51,449 nucleotides of DNA from Ilumatobacteraceae bacterium (GTDB lineage: Bacteria > Actinomycetota > Acidimicrobiia > Acidimicrobiales > Ilumatobacteraceae): the NCBI GenBank assembly GCA_018401375.1, contig JAGYKR010000015.1, forward strand, positions 1 through 51,449, written 5' to 3'. Shown piece by piece: positions 25,526 to 34,140 of this stretch (within the stretch, counting starts at the first letter, position 1; each line of letters opens with the position of its first letter). The notes below the pieces were generated by a model, which saw only the letters and a program-made list of their open reading frames with translations, did no database searches and was not told the DNA's origin. A program made the translations under genes and the position numbers.

Positions 25526-25907
25526 CAACGGTCCCCTCGACACTGATGTTGATCTGGCCCGATGGATGTAGGGAACAAAATCCGTTGACGGTGATCGCCT
25601 CGGAGAACTTGGTTTCGACCCGTTCACCACTGCCGATCAGAATCGAAGCAACCTGGTGGGTTTCGGAATCCTCGTTGATCAGGACCAGTCGGTCGCGCAA
25701 TCGCATCTTCAGATCTTCGGGGATGATTCGGACCTCTTCACCGGCTGCGACCCGATCGGCGGTCCCGGCGGGGATGACGAAGGCGTAAGTCTCCGCTCTC
25801 GTGCCAACGAATTGGGAGAGGGTCAAGGGCACCACGACGATGAATGCGGCGGCGATCGCGAAGACCAGCGCTGTGGTCCAGCGACGACTCGGCGGGGCAA
25901 AGGGCAC
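25515..25907 (-). CDS. Membrane-anchored cupredoxin-like protein
   Basis: The 130-aa protein has one N-terminal membrane helix (about 11-32) and a small beta domain. Candidate copper ligands are His84 (SETHQ), Cys111 and His114 (GFCSLHPSG); a Met ligand is not evident. This resembles cupredoxin-like domains on membrane stalks. GTG 25907 is the only suitable start. It overlaps the downstream flavoprotein gene by 11 bp, so the two are co-expressed. Confidence 0.65.
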   Translation of the reverse strand: MPFAPPSRRWTTALVFAIAAAFIVVVPLTLSQFVGTRAETYAFVIPAGTADRVAAGEEVRIIPEDLKMRLRDRLVLINEDSETHQVASILIGSGERVETKFSEAITVNGFCSLHPSGQINISVEGTVGGE

Positions 25908-26004
25908 ACAGCGAGCCTATGTGGAGGCGGAATCGACCCGATCCCGGAAATCAAGGCGTGTGAAAGATTCCCGGGAATTTTGGTTGACGGGGTTGTGTGA
26001 TGAA

Positions 26005-26020
26005 TCGAACATGTGTACGA
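26005..26020. promoter_or_regulatory. LexA/SOS box candidate
   Basis: TCGAACATGTGTACGA matches the actinobacterial SOS box TCGAAC-N4-GTTCGA with one mismatch (GTAC for GTTC). It lies in a larger perfect 10-bp dyad (25998-26007 with 26018-26027). It is 178 bp upstream of the DUF222-HNH start and about 100 bp upstream of the divergent cupredoxin gene. Members of the 13E12/DUF222 family are known LexA targets in mycobacteria, which fits this placing. Confidence 0.65.
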
Positions 26021-26055
26021 TTCATCATGTTCTCTTGGGGTTCCGCACTTCATCA

Positions 26056-26075
26056 GTTCAGTTCAATTCAGTTCA
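26056..26075. repeat. Short tandem pentanucleotide repeat
   Basis: Four consecutive 5-mers (GTTCA, GTTCA, ATTCA, GTTCA) lie between the SOS-box candidate and the HNH start. This is a low-complexity element that could vary by slippage; no function is assigned. Confidence 0.6.
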
Positions 26076-26197
26076 GATGAGATGCGGAAAGAGACATATC
26101 GGGGCCGTAGAGGTCCCCTCCAACCAAGCGGTTCAAAGTGAGGATCATCACCGTGATTCTCAGGTGGGCTGCTCTTTACATCGGAGGAATCTGTCTC

Positions 26198-27577
26198 ATG
26201 ACTGCTGTGCAGAACACCAGCGTCACTTCTGAAGCCGTTGTCGTAGATGTGGATGCGCTGTTTATCTGGTTGCGTGATCTCGATATCGGTGCATGTTCCT
26301 TAGAAGGAGTGAATGCCGCAATGGCGGCCTGCCGGCCGGTGCGTGGCTGGCTCGACGTGCTCGACGCCAAACTTCGGGCTCGCGACCGCGAACTGCGCAC
26401 CCCGATCCCTCCGGACGGTCCTGACCACGAGTCGGGCGATGACGAACCGGGCGATCACGAAACGGGCGATGACGAACCGCCTGACCCGCCGCCGCCTCCA
26501 CCACCGCCTCCGCCTCCACCGTTACCTGACCCGCCGGCCGGATCGGGGCCAGGCGGTAATCCGCTCAATGATTCCGCTGGAATCGGTCACGGAGAAGGCC
26601 GTCGCCGCGACCGAGTTTCTGTGGTTATCGATCGATTTACCGGCCTTGACGAGTTACTCACCCAAGGGCGCATCACCATCGAGCACGTCCACGCGATCTG
26701 TCGGGCCGTTCACAATCTGGATGCCCGTATCGACCGTGCCCTCGACGCCTACGCCGCCGACATCGTTGCTGCCGCCGGCACCAAGTCGGTGCGCCAGCTC
26801 AGCCGCTACCTCAACCAACTCATCACCCGGATCGCTGACCAACACAACATCGATAACCCACGTCATCACCCTCGATCTACCTTGCGCCACTGGGCGGACC
26901 CCACCACCGGCACCGGGAAAATCTTCGCTGACCTCAACCCCAGCGACTACCAGAGGTTTCATGCGGCACTGACCACCGCGAGAAATCAGATCGCTGGGAC
27001 ACACTCCGGTATGGAACCCGAGGAGCTCGCAGCCACTGCCTTTCTTAATCTTCTCGGTGCCAGTAGCTCTGCCACAGCGATTCGTACCGTGACCCACGTC
27101 AGCGTTCTCATCGACGCCGACACCCTCACCGCCGGCCCACACGGTGCGAGCATCTGCGAATATGCCGATGGAACTCCCATCAATCCGGCAGATCTCGCTC
27201 ATCTCACCTGCAGCGCTGACCGCACACCCATCTTGTTAAAAGACCGGGTCCCACTCAACGTCGGCCGTACTCAACGACTTGCCACCTCGGCTCAGCACCG
27301 TGCCATTGAGGCGCTCCACACCACCTGCGCAATCGCCAATTGCACCACCCCCGTCACCATGTGCCAGCTTCACCACATCCACCACTGGGAAAGCGGCGGA
27401 CCCACCAACATCGACAATCTGATCCCGTTGTGCAACTACCACCACCACCGCAGCCACGAACAACGCTGGCAGCACACCTTGCACCCTGATCGCAGCGTCA
27501 CCACTGAGATCCCTCGCCAATTAGACCACACCACCAATCCCGACCGGCTCGAACGTCATCACCCCAGCGCCGCATAA
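26198..27577 (+). CDS. DUF222/13E12-family HNH endonuclease
   Basis: The 459-aa product has an N-terminal DUF222 helical domain interrupted at about residues 70-120 by an acidic repeat (GDDEPGDHETGDDEP) and a run of 12 prolines. The rest of DUF222 follows (LDELLTQGRITIEHVHAI...), then a C-terminal HNH domain: CAIANC, CQLHHIHHWESGGPTNIDNLIPLC, YHHHRSHE. ATG 26198 follows GGAGGAATCTGTCTC. Genes of this type are multi-copy in many actinobacteria and may be mobile; the C-terminal His/Thr-rich codon use is typical of them. A LexA-box candidate lies upstream. Confidence 0.92.
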   Translation: MTAVQNTSVTSEAVVVDVDALFIWLRDLDIGACSLEGVNAAMAACRPVRGWLDVLDAKLRARDRELRTPIPPDGPDHESGDDEPGDHETGDDEPPDPPPPPPPPPPPPLPDPPAGSGPGGNPLNDSAGIGHGEGRRRDRVSVVIDRFTGLDELLTQGRITIEHVHAICRAVHNLDARIDRALDAYAADIVAAAGTKSVRQLSRYLNQLITRIADQHNIDNPRHHPRSTLRHWADPTTGTGKIFADLNPSDYQRFHAALTTARNQIAGTHSGMEPEELAATAFLNLLGASSSATAIRTVTHVSVLIDADTLTAGPHGASICEYADGTPINPADLAHLTCSADRTPILLKDRVPLNVGRTQRLATSAQHRAIEALHTTCAIANCTTPVTMCQLHHIHHWESGGPTNIDNLIPLCNYHHHRSHEQRWQHTLHPDRSVTTEIPRQLDHTTNPDRLERHHPSAA

Positions 27578-27619
27578 GGAACCGGAACCGGAATATGACG
27601 CGACAGATGCTCTCGCTTC

Positions 27620-27658
27620 GCTCCGATAACACGCTCCGATAACACGCTCCGATAACAC
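27620..27658. repeat. Three perfect 13-nt tandem repeats
   Basis: GCTCCGATAACAC occurs three times head to tail at 27620-27632, 27633-27645 and 27646-27658, in the 157-bp gap between the HNH gene and the MFS gene. A shorter CTTCGCTCCG precedes it. It could be a slippage product, a regulator-binding array or the edge of the HNH element. Confidence 0.85.
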
Positions 27659-27734
27659 GGGTTATGGGTGTGAGGTTTTACCCTGCCAGTGTGACTACGG
27701 GGGATCGACAGCCCAACCAACATGGGCCACACAG

Positions 27735-29057
27735 ATGAACGCGCTCACCACAGACTCGAACGAAATTTGGGATCTTGAACTCGTTCAGAAGCGAACGGTT
27801 CGCACGGTGCTAGCTAGTCAGATATCTGGCGGGGTGGGAGTTGTCTCGGGTTACACCGTCACAGCCCTACTGGCATTCGAACTGACGGGTTCAGCCACTT
27901 GGGCGGGACTTTCAGCGGCCGCTAACTCCATTGGTTCTGCAGCGGCGGCATTTCCGCTGGCCAAGTACGCCTCGCGGGTGGGACGTCGTCCTGCAATGCG
28001 CACCGGGTACACGATCGCGTCGGCCGGGGCCTTTGTGGCTGTGATGTCAGCGATCACCGGGTGGTTCTTTTTGCTCCCTCTCGGCGTGCTTGGCATTGGT
28101 GCAGGTACGGCCACCAATCTGTCGGCTCGCTACGCAGCGTCCGATCTGGTGCCACCAGAGAAGCGGGCCCGCACGATTGGTCTGATCGTTTGGGCTACAA
28201 CCATTGGATCAGGAACAGGATCGTTGGTCTCGCTCTCGGTGCTAGACCCGATGGGGCAGCGAATCGGCCTTCCCAACTTTGCCGGCTCTTTCTTGGCAGC
28301 AGCGCTGTTGTTCTTGTTGGCTGGAGCGATCATCGAGTTCAAGTTGCGGCCCGATCCGTTGATCCTCGCTGGAGGGGTGGGTCTAGCCGGCCAACCGCGC
28401 CTTCCCTTCAAGACCTCGATGCGGCTCATCTTGGCACTCCCGCCGGCACGACTCGCGGTGATCGCTTTAATGGTGTCTCAAGCCACCATGGTGTCCACGA
28501 TGACCATGACCCCGCTCCATATGAGCGAGGCCGGCCAATCGGGCACGGCGATCAGCGTGATGCTGTTTTCCCATGTGCTCGGGATGTATCTCTTCGCACC
28601 GCTGATCGGGCTGCTCACCGACCTGATCGGTCGGACGCCCATGATCTTTCTTGCGGGATTGATCGGGGCGATTGGCGCGGTCTGGGCGGGAGTGAGTCCC
28701 GGGGAGGACTTTTTCGGTTTGACCGGGGGCATGACCTTGACCGGGATCGGATGGTGCTTTGGGGTGATCGCAGCGAGCGGTCTGCTGACCGACTCCTTCC
28801 CGGTCCATCAGCGGGCCAGCGTTCAAGGCGCTGGGGATCTGTGTATGGCGGGCTTCGGTGCACTCTCAGGGATTGTGGCCGGGACGATCGTGGCCGTCTG
28901 GAGTTATCAGGCGCTGAATCTGGGCGCAGCCGGCTTTGGAGCTGGCCTCATGATCTTTGTGTTAGTCAGCCTGATCGGACGCTCTGCGAAGGGGTCGTCA
29001 TCAGCAGATACATCACCGGTGCGAGACCCTGGTCACGAGACGCTCACCCGGCGCTGA
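27735..29057 (+). CDS. Major facilitator superfamily transporter
   Basis: The 440-aa protein has about 12 hydrophobic helices. The MFS motif A-like loop (KYASRVGRRPAMRTG) sits between helices 2 and 3, and a related loop between helices 8 and 9 (TDLIGRTPMIFLAG). It is most like uncharacterised actinobacterial drug/metabolite exporters. No substrate can be named. Its end overlaps the convergent molybdoenzyme gene by 25 bp. Confidence 0.9.
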   Translation: MNALTTDSNEIWDLELVQKRTVRTVLASQISGGVGVVSGYTVTALLAFELTGSATWAGLSAAANSIGSAAAAFPLAKYASRVGRRPAMRTGYTIASAGAFVAVMSAITGWFFLLPLGVLGIGAGTATNLSARYAASDLVPPEKRARTIGLIVWATTIGSGTGSLVSLSVLDPMGQRIGLPNFAGSFLAAALLFLLAGAIIEFKLRPDPLILAGGVGLAGQPRLPFKTSMRLILALPPARLAVIALMVSQATMVSTMTMTPLHMSEAGQSGTAISVMLFSHVLGMYLFAPLIGLLTDLIGRTPMIFLAGLIGAIGAVWAGVSPGEDFFGLTGGMTLTGIGWCFGVIAASGLLTDSFPVHQRASVQGAGDLCMAGFGALSGIVAGTIVAVWSYQALNLGAAGFGAGLMIFVLVSLIGRSAKGSSSADTSPVRDPGHETLTRR

Positions 29058-30583
29058 TGCCAACCGCTTGCCCCATCGGGGGCGGGACGAGCTGATTCCG
29101 ATGTTTGGACTAATCCGTTGGTGTCGATCGCTCTGACCCGCAACGAGTGCTCCCCAGAGGCTGCCTCCCACGGCCACCACCATTGGACCCAGGTGTGCTC
29201 GCTGGCCACCTCGCCGAGGTTCGCTGTCTCCCAGGGTCCGTCATCCACCTGCACCTCCACAGCGGAGATCCCGATTGAGGGGGCGAGGGCGATCCCGGCG
29301 ACGACCGTGGTTCCTGCCTGTAATCGTTCGCCCCGCCGTGGAAGATCGATTCGTGAAGCCATCTTCACCGGACCTTCCTTAGACCAGCCACGCGGCATCC
29401 AGTAACCGTCCTCGGCTTCCCATGTGGTGAGACGGATCTCGCGTAGCCATTTGGTCGCAGAGACGTAGCCGTAGAGCCCCGACACCACGAGCCGTGCCGG
29501 AAACCCGTGTTGGATGGGTAAAAGCTCTCCGTTCATCGCATAGGCAACGAGTGCGCTGCGACCGTCGCTCAAGAGTTCGGTCGGGAAACCGGCAGTGAAG
29601 TCATCCACCGACTCCCCGATGATCTGTGTGGCGCCCGGTTGTATCCCGGCCCGTTCCAACAGGTCGGTCAGTCGCACCCCTTGCCAGACGGCGGTGCCCA
29701 CCAGATCCCCGCCTACCTCATTAGATACGCATTGCAAGGTGATGGGTTCTTCGATCGCTTCCATGGACAACAGGTCCTCGAAATTGATCTCAAAGGGCTG
29801 ATCCACCATTCCGGTGATTCGTAGTTTCCAAGTGTCGGCGTTGACCCGAGGGATACGCAGCGCGGTATCGATCCGAAAGAAGTCCTCGGTGGGTGTGATG
29901 TAGGGGGTGATTCCGTCCACTGGGACCGAGACCCCGGGGGGAACGTTCACCCGTCGCCCTGCTCGGGGAATCTGCCAGATGCGACTGGCCTCCGACGCGA
30001 ACTCCCGGCCGCGAATTTGGAGGCCGAGCAGCGCCACCGCTGCAGCGCCGCCGAGAGCTCCGCCAGAGACCTGAAGAAACCTGCGACGATCCGCCACACC
30101 GGCCCCCGGGATCTGCGATGTCATAACCTCAGCGGGGTTGTGGTCATTGACAACAGTCGCAGCAGTTGCAGCAGGCGCATTTAGCCATCTCAAGGTGATG
30201 AGACCAGAGCCCGCCGCCACCGCTGTCGCCAGCAGTCCGAGACCCCAACTTCCCATCGGGTGGGTGAGATATGCCCACAGTCCGATAGCGGCGGCAACGA
30301 GGAATCCGATGGGAGGAATCCATCGATTGCGACGCCTGAGGTGTCCTAAGAGCAACCCAAGGCTCAATGCGATCGTCAGCATCCCGATGGTCAGAGCGAG
30401 TTTGTGATTGGTGCCAAAGATGGCCACTGCCAGATCTTTTAGTTGGGCGCCCCACTGATCGATGAACGCGTCACCCACTGCACCGATGAGCGAAGGCCCC
30501 GATGCCGAGGCTGCAGTCACCAACTCACCGAGGCTGAGCGCAACGGCCGCAGCCACCAGTCCGGAGATCGCTTCACGCCTCAT
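29033..30583 (-). CDS. Membrane-anchored sulfite-oxidase-like molybdoenzyme
   Basis: The 516-aa protein starts with about four membrane helices (roughly 5-135), then a second signal-like segment RRRFLQVSGGALGGAAAVALLGL resembling a Tat motif (about 165-190). A sulfite-oxidase-type molybdopterin domain follows: the conserved Mo-ligand cysteine in TLQCVSNEVGG, HGFPARLVV, GYVSATKWL. It ends with the Mo-co dimerisation Ig-like domain (VDDGPWETA, WWWPWEA, SLRVRAIDTNG). The active domain should face outward. Sulfite or another S/N-oxide is a plausible substrate. The YeeE-type sulfur transporter is 7 kb away, so any link is loose. Confidence 0.9.
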   Translation of the reverse strand: MRREAISGLVAAAVALSLGELVTAASASGPSLIGAVGDAFIDQWGAQLKDLAVAIFGTNHKLALTIGMLTIALSLGLLLGHLRRRNRWIPPIGFLVAAAIGLWAYLTHPMGSWGLGLLATAVAAGSGLITLRWLNAPAATAATVVNDHNPAEVMTSQIPGAGVADRRRFLQVSGGALGGAAAVALLGLQIRGREFASEASRIWQIPRAGRRVNVPPGVSVPVDGITPYITPTEDFFRIDTALRIPRVNADTWKLRITGMVDQPFEINFEDLLSMEAIEEPITLQCVSNEVGGDLVGTAVWQGVRLTDLLERAGIQPGATQIIGESVDDFTAGFPTELLSDGRSALVAYAMNGELLPIQHGFPARLVVSGLYGYVSATKWLREIRLTTWEAEDGYWMPRGWSKEGPVKMASRIDLPRRGERLQAGTTVVAGIALAPSIGISAVEVQVDDGPWETANLGEVASEHTWVQWWWPWEAASGEHSLRVRAIDTNGLVQTSESARPAPDGASGWHQRRVSVS

Positions 30584-30648
30584 CGGTGACAGTCTGTGCC
30601 GATCTCCACCTCGTCGCCACTCCTTCGAGTGATCAAGACTTGAGTGTC

Positions 30649-31530
30649 ATGGGGATTGAGGTCGAAGTTTCCGGTCAATCATGTGGTGCGTTGATCCGTG
30701 GGGTGGACCTGCGCGAGGAGTTATCGCCCGCCCAAGTCAGCGAGATTCGGGGAATCTGGTTGGACCATCTCGTGGTCGGGTTCCCGGATCAGGAACTTAA
30801 TTGCGAACAGTTGGAGAGGGTGGCGCTGTATTTCGGCGTGTTTGGCGAGGATCCGTACCTAGAAGGGCTCGCTGATCATCCGCATATCGCCGAGATCCGG
30901 CGTGAGGCCGATGAAACTTCCTCGCTGTTTGCTGACAACTTCCATTCCGATTGGAGTTTTTTGCCGGTGCCACCGGTGGCCACGTTGTTGTATGGGATCG
31001 ACATTCCTCCAGTGGGTGGAGACACGCTGTTTGCGAATCAGCAGATGGCCTACGAGGCCCTTGATGCGCAGACCAAAGATCGCATCACCCATCTCGCAGG
31101 GATTCACTCGGCTCGCCTCGGATACGCGCCACAGGGCCGCTACGGAGAAAGTGATGCGGGTCGATCGATGGCGATCGTCTATTCCGAAGAGGCGATGGCC
31201 ACCCACAGCCACCCGTTGGTTTTGGCTCATCCCGAGACCGGTCGTAAGGCGCTGTTCGCATCGGGTGCGTACACACTTGGGATCGATCCGAACAGTCTCG
31301 ATGCTGCAGAGATGACCGCAGAGGAGGCACACGAGTTACTGATCGGCCTGTTTCGTCATCAGGCTCAAGGCAAGTTTGTGTATCGGCATTCGTGGAGCGC
31401 CGGAATGTTGACGATGTGGGATAACCGCTCGGTGTTACACGCTGCCACCGGTGGCTATGAGGGGCATCGGCGATTGTTGCAACGCATCACGATCGCCCCA
31501 TTTGATCAGCCCCAGCCCGTCTCAACCTGA
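30649..31530 (+). CDS. TauD/TfdA-family Fe(II)/2-oxoglutarate dioxygenase
   Basis: The 293-aa enzyme has the facial-triad motif HSD in FHSDWSF, a distal His in NRSVLHAATG, and the 2-oxoglutarate-binding Arg in RRLLQRI. The family hydroxylates small substrates (taurine, sulfonates, 2,4-D, carnitine precursors). ATG 30649 is chosen by homology; GTG 30586 is an alternative only 3 bp from the divergent molybdoenzyme start. It starts a run with the glutamine-synthetase-like and SDR genes. Confidence 0.9.
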   Translation: MGIEVEVSGQSCGALIRGVDLREELSPAQVSEIRGIWLDHLVVGFPDQELNCEQLERVALYFGVFGEDPYLEGLADHPHIAEIRREADETSSLFADNFHSDWSFLPVPPVATLLYGIDIPPVGGDTLFANQQMAYEALDAQTKDRITHLAGIHSARLGYAPQGRYGESDAGRSMAIVYSEEAMATHSHPLVLAHPETGRKALFASGAYTLGIDPNSLDAAEMTAEEAHELLIGLFRHQAQGKFVYRHSWSAGMLTMWDNRSVLHAATGGYEGHRRLLQRITIAPFDQPQPVST

Positions 31531-31582
31531 GGCGCAAGTCCTGCCGGAACCTGCGAAATCTGTTTGGGCTTACACTTCGAAG

Positions 31583-32947
31583 ATGCAGCCGCAATCGCCG
31601 CTCACCAAAGAAGAACTCACCGCACTCATCGCTGATGGCGAAGTGGACACCGTTGTGGTGGCGTTTCCTGATCTTCAGGGACGCTTGGTCGGCAAACGCA
31701 TATCTGGTTGGTACTTCCTCGAGCATGTCGCTCAAACAGGCACCGAGAACTGCGATTATCTGATCGCCACGGACATTAACGATGAACCGATTCCGGGATA
31801 TCGATTCACCAGCTATGAGCGCGGATACGGCGACATGGTGGCTTTTCCTGATTGGTCGACTCTGCGTTTGATGACCTGGCATGAGCGGACTGCGCTCGTG
31901 ATCTGTGATCTGTTCCAGCCCGGGACTCAGTTCCCGATCGGGGTGTCTCCGCGTCAGATCCTGCGCGATCAGGTGGCGGCAGCAGCAGCGATGGGATTCG
32001 AATCGCAGATCGGCACCGACATCGAGTTCTACCTGTTTGAGGATTCCTACGCTGATGCTCATCGGGTCGGCTATCGGGATCTGGTCCCACACTCACCATG
32101 GATGCAGGATTATCAGATCGTGCAGGCCGGGTTTGATGAGTACGTGATCGGAGACATCCGCCGTCATCTCGACGCTTCGGCGGTGCCTGTGGAATCCTCC
32201 AAAGGTGAGGCCGGTCGTGGCCAACACGAGATCAACATCGGTTACAGCCATCCGGTGGAGACCGCAGATCGCAACATGATCTTGAAGGCCGCCGCGAAAG
32301 AGATCGCAGCGCAGCACGGACGATCGGTTTCGTTTATGGCCAAATGGCATATTGATGAGACCGGATCTTCAGGCCACATTCACTCCAGTTTGTTAAGTGC
32401 CACTGACGGGTCGGCCTGTTTTGCTGGGGCTCAGTTGCCGAGTTTGTTCCAGCAATATTTGGCGGGCTTGTTACTCACGGCCCGGGAGTTCAGTGTGCTG
32501 TGGGCGCCGACCGTCAACAGTTACCGTCGTTTCCAAACCGAGTCGTGGGCACCGACTGCGGTGGCTTGGGGGCGTGACAATCGCACCCTCGGCCTGCGGG
32601 TGGTTGGCCACGGGGCAGCAACCAGGGTGGAAACGCGGATTCCAGGAGCCGACATGAACTCGTATCTGGCATTTGCCGGAGTGTTGGCGGGGGGCTTGTA
32701 TGGGATTCGTCACCAGTTGGAGCTGCCACCGGAATATCAGGGCAACGCATATGCGGACACAGAACTGGAGCGAATTCCCACCTCATTGCATGAAGCGATC
32801 GCCCTCTGGGAGTCCAGCGCAATCGCGAAGGAATGCTTTGGCGAGGACGTGCATCACCACATCTTGACTATGGCCACTGCCGAGTGGAACGCTTTCAACC
32901 GCACGGTCACCGACTGGGAACTCAGTCGTTACTTCGAACGCATCTGA
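31583..32947 (+). CDS. Glutamine synthetase-like gamma-glutamyl ligase
   Basis: The 454-aa protein carries the GS beta-grasp (FPDLQGRLVGKR) and catalytic domain: GTDIEFYLFE, GEAGRGQHEINI, KWHIDETGSSGHIHSSL, NSYRRFQ, ETRIPGADMNSYL. Length and sequence fit the PuuA/GlnA3/GlnT-type ligases that glutamylate amines, rather than housekeeping GlnA. The context of a dioxygenase, an SDR and a TetR regulator supports a catabolic role on an amine. ATG 31583 lies 52 bp after the dioxygenase stop. Confidence 0.92.
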   Translation: MQPQSPLTKEELTALIADGEVDTVVVAFPDLQGRLVGKRISGWYFLEHVAQTGTENCDYLIATDINDEPIPGYRFTSYERGYGDMVAFPDWSTLRLMTWHERTALVICDLFQPGTQFPIGVSPRQILRDQVAAAAAMGFESQIGTDIEFYLFEDSYADAHRVGYRDLVPHSPWMQDYQIVQAGFDEYVIGDIRRHLDASAVPVESSKGEAGRGQHEINIGYSHPVETADRNMILKAAAKEIAAQHGRSVSFMAKWHIDETGSSGHIHSSLLSATDGSACFAGAQLPSLFQQYLAGLLLTAREFSVLWAPTVNSYRRFQTESWAPTAVAWGRDNRTLGLRVVGHGAATRVETRIPGADMNSYLAFAGVLAGGLYGIRHQLELPPEYQGNAYADTELERIPTSLHEAIALWESSAIAKECFGEDVHHHILTMATAEWNAFNRTVTDWELSRYFERI

Positions 32948-32964
32948 TCCCAACAGGAGATTTC

Positions 32965-33753
32965 ATGCCCCAATTCAACGGGTCACGTCTGGCCAACAAG
33001 GCCTGCTTGATCACGGGGGCGGCGAGCGGCCTCGGCCGAGTTGCCGCCGAACGGTTTGCCGCTGAGGGTGCCAACGTGATGATCGCCGATCTCCTCGATG
33101 GAGCAGAGGCGGTGGAGGAGATCACCCGGGCGGGTGGAGTTGCTGCTCAAATGATCTGTGATGTGACCTCTGAGGAATCCTGGATCTCGGTAGTGAAAGC
33201 CACGATTGAGCAGTTCGGGACCATCGACGTGGTGATGAACAATGCCGGAGTGATGTTGAGCGGGGACGATGATCCGGTGGCCACGAGCCTGGAGATCTAT
33301 CACCGCACGATGGACATCAACGTCATGGGGACCCTGCTCGGCTGTAAGACGGTGATCCCGGAAATGCTGAACCGGGGCGGCGGCGTGATTGTCAATGTCG
33401 CCTCGTTCGTGGCTCATATGGGTGCGGCAACTCCCCAGATCGCCTACACGGCCTCAAAAGGTGCCGTGTTAGCGATGACTCGCGAGATTGCGGTGACCTA
33501 CGCCCGGCGGGGGATTCGGGCCAATGCGCTGTGTCCTGGTCCGGTGATGACACCACTTCTGGCTGAGTTCCTTCGTGACGATGAGGCCCGGGAACGGCGT
33601 CGGATCCACATCCCAATGGGCAGATTTGGCGAGGCCACAGAGATCGCTCATGGGGCAGTGTTTCTCGCATCTGAGGAGTCAGCGTTTATGACGGGACAAT
33701 CGCTCATCATCGACGGTGGAATCACAGCGGCGTACACCACCCCAGTCGATTAA
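32965..33753 (+). CDS. Short-chain dehydrogenase/reductase
   Basis: The 262-aa classical SDR has the NAD(P)-binding TGAASGLG, the NNAG motif, the catalytic Ser in VASFVAHMG, YTASK (Tyr/Lys) and the CPGPVMTP segment. Asp in IADLLD after beta-2 suggests NAD preference. ATG 32965 has AGGAGA 5 nt upstream and lies 17 bp after the ligase stop, so it is the same operon. The substrate is unknown. Confidence 0.95.
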   Translation: MPQFNGSRLANKACLITGAASGLGRVAAERFAAEGANVMIADLLDGAEAVEEITRAGGVAAQMICDVTSEESWISVVKATIEQFGTIDVVMNNAGVMLSGDDDPVATSLEIYHRTMDINVMGTLLGCKTVIPEMLNRGGGVIVNVASFVAHMGAATPQIAYTASKGAVLAMTREIAVTYARRGIRANALCPGPVMTPLLAEFLRDDEARERRRIHIPMGRFGEATEIAHGAVFLASEESAFMTGQSLIIDGGITAAYTTPVD

Positions 33754-33766
33754 ACGCCCGATGTGC

Positions 33767-34107
33767 TCAGGGGTGGCGGACCAGAGATTGGATGAACCCG
33801 GAGATCACAGCGGTGAGTTGTCCATCGGCCGGTCGTTGCCGATCGATATCGGCCACTACGAGACCGGTGTTGTAACTGAGAATGAAAACCGCGACGGCGC
33901 GCGGATTGAGGTCGTTACGCATGAGGTCTCGGGCCAGAGCGATAAGGACCACTTTCTCCATGTCATCGATGAGATTCAGGCCCTTGCGACACCGGAGTAA
34001 TGAGAGGTCATGCCTTGGAATAACAGCGCACCGTGAGCCACGGTGCTGACACGGACACTCGCCTCGTCGCCATCTTTGGTGGTGCTCACGATGGTTTCAA
34101 TAGCTGG
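33767..34107 (-). pseudogene. Decayed duplicate of the adjacent tetR gene
   Basis: On the minus strand the 5' part (34107-33975) still encodes a TetR-like start (ETIVST...DGDEASVRVSTVA, then FQGMTSHYSG) matching the neighbour's DEGGEAAVRISTVA and TQGMISYYFGG. A deletion of roughly 75 codons and a frame change follow. The C-terminal 64 codons (33961-33767) match the neighbour's last 64 residues closely: SYNTGLVVADIDRQRP is identical in both. The order of the two copies and their similarity show a tandem duplication in which this copy has died. Confidence 0.82.
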
Positions 34108-34140
34108 CTTCGGTATCGAGAGATTTGAAGATGCCCGGAC

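Noticed and set aside
26198-27658. Prophage or insertion sequence around the HNH gene
   Set aside because: No transposase, integrase, terminal inverted repeats or target-site duplication was seen; only short tandem repeats flank it.
27786-27802. Palindrome GCGAACGGTTCGC as a second SOS box
   Set aside because: The half-sites are spaced by one base rather than four, and it lies inside the MFS coding region.
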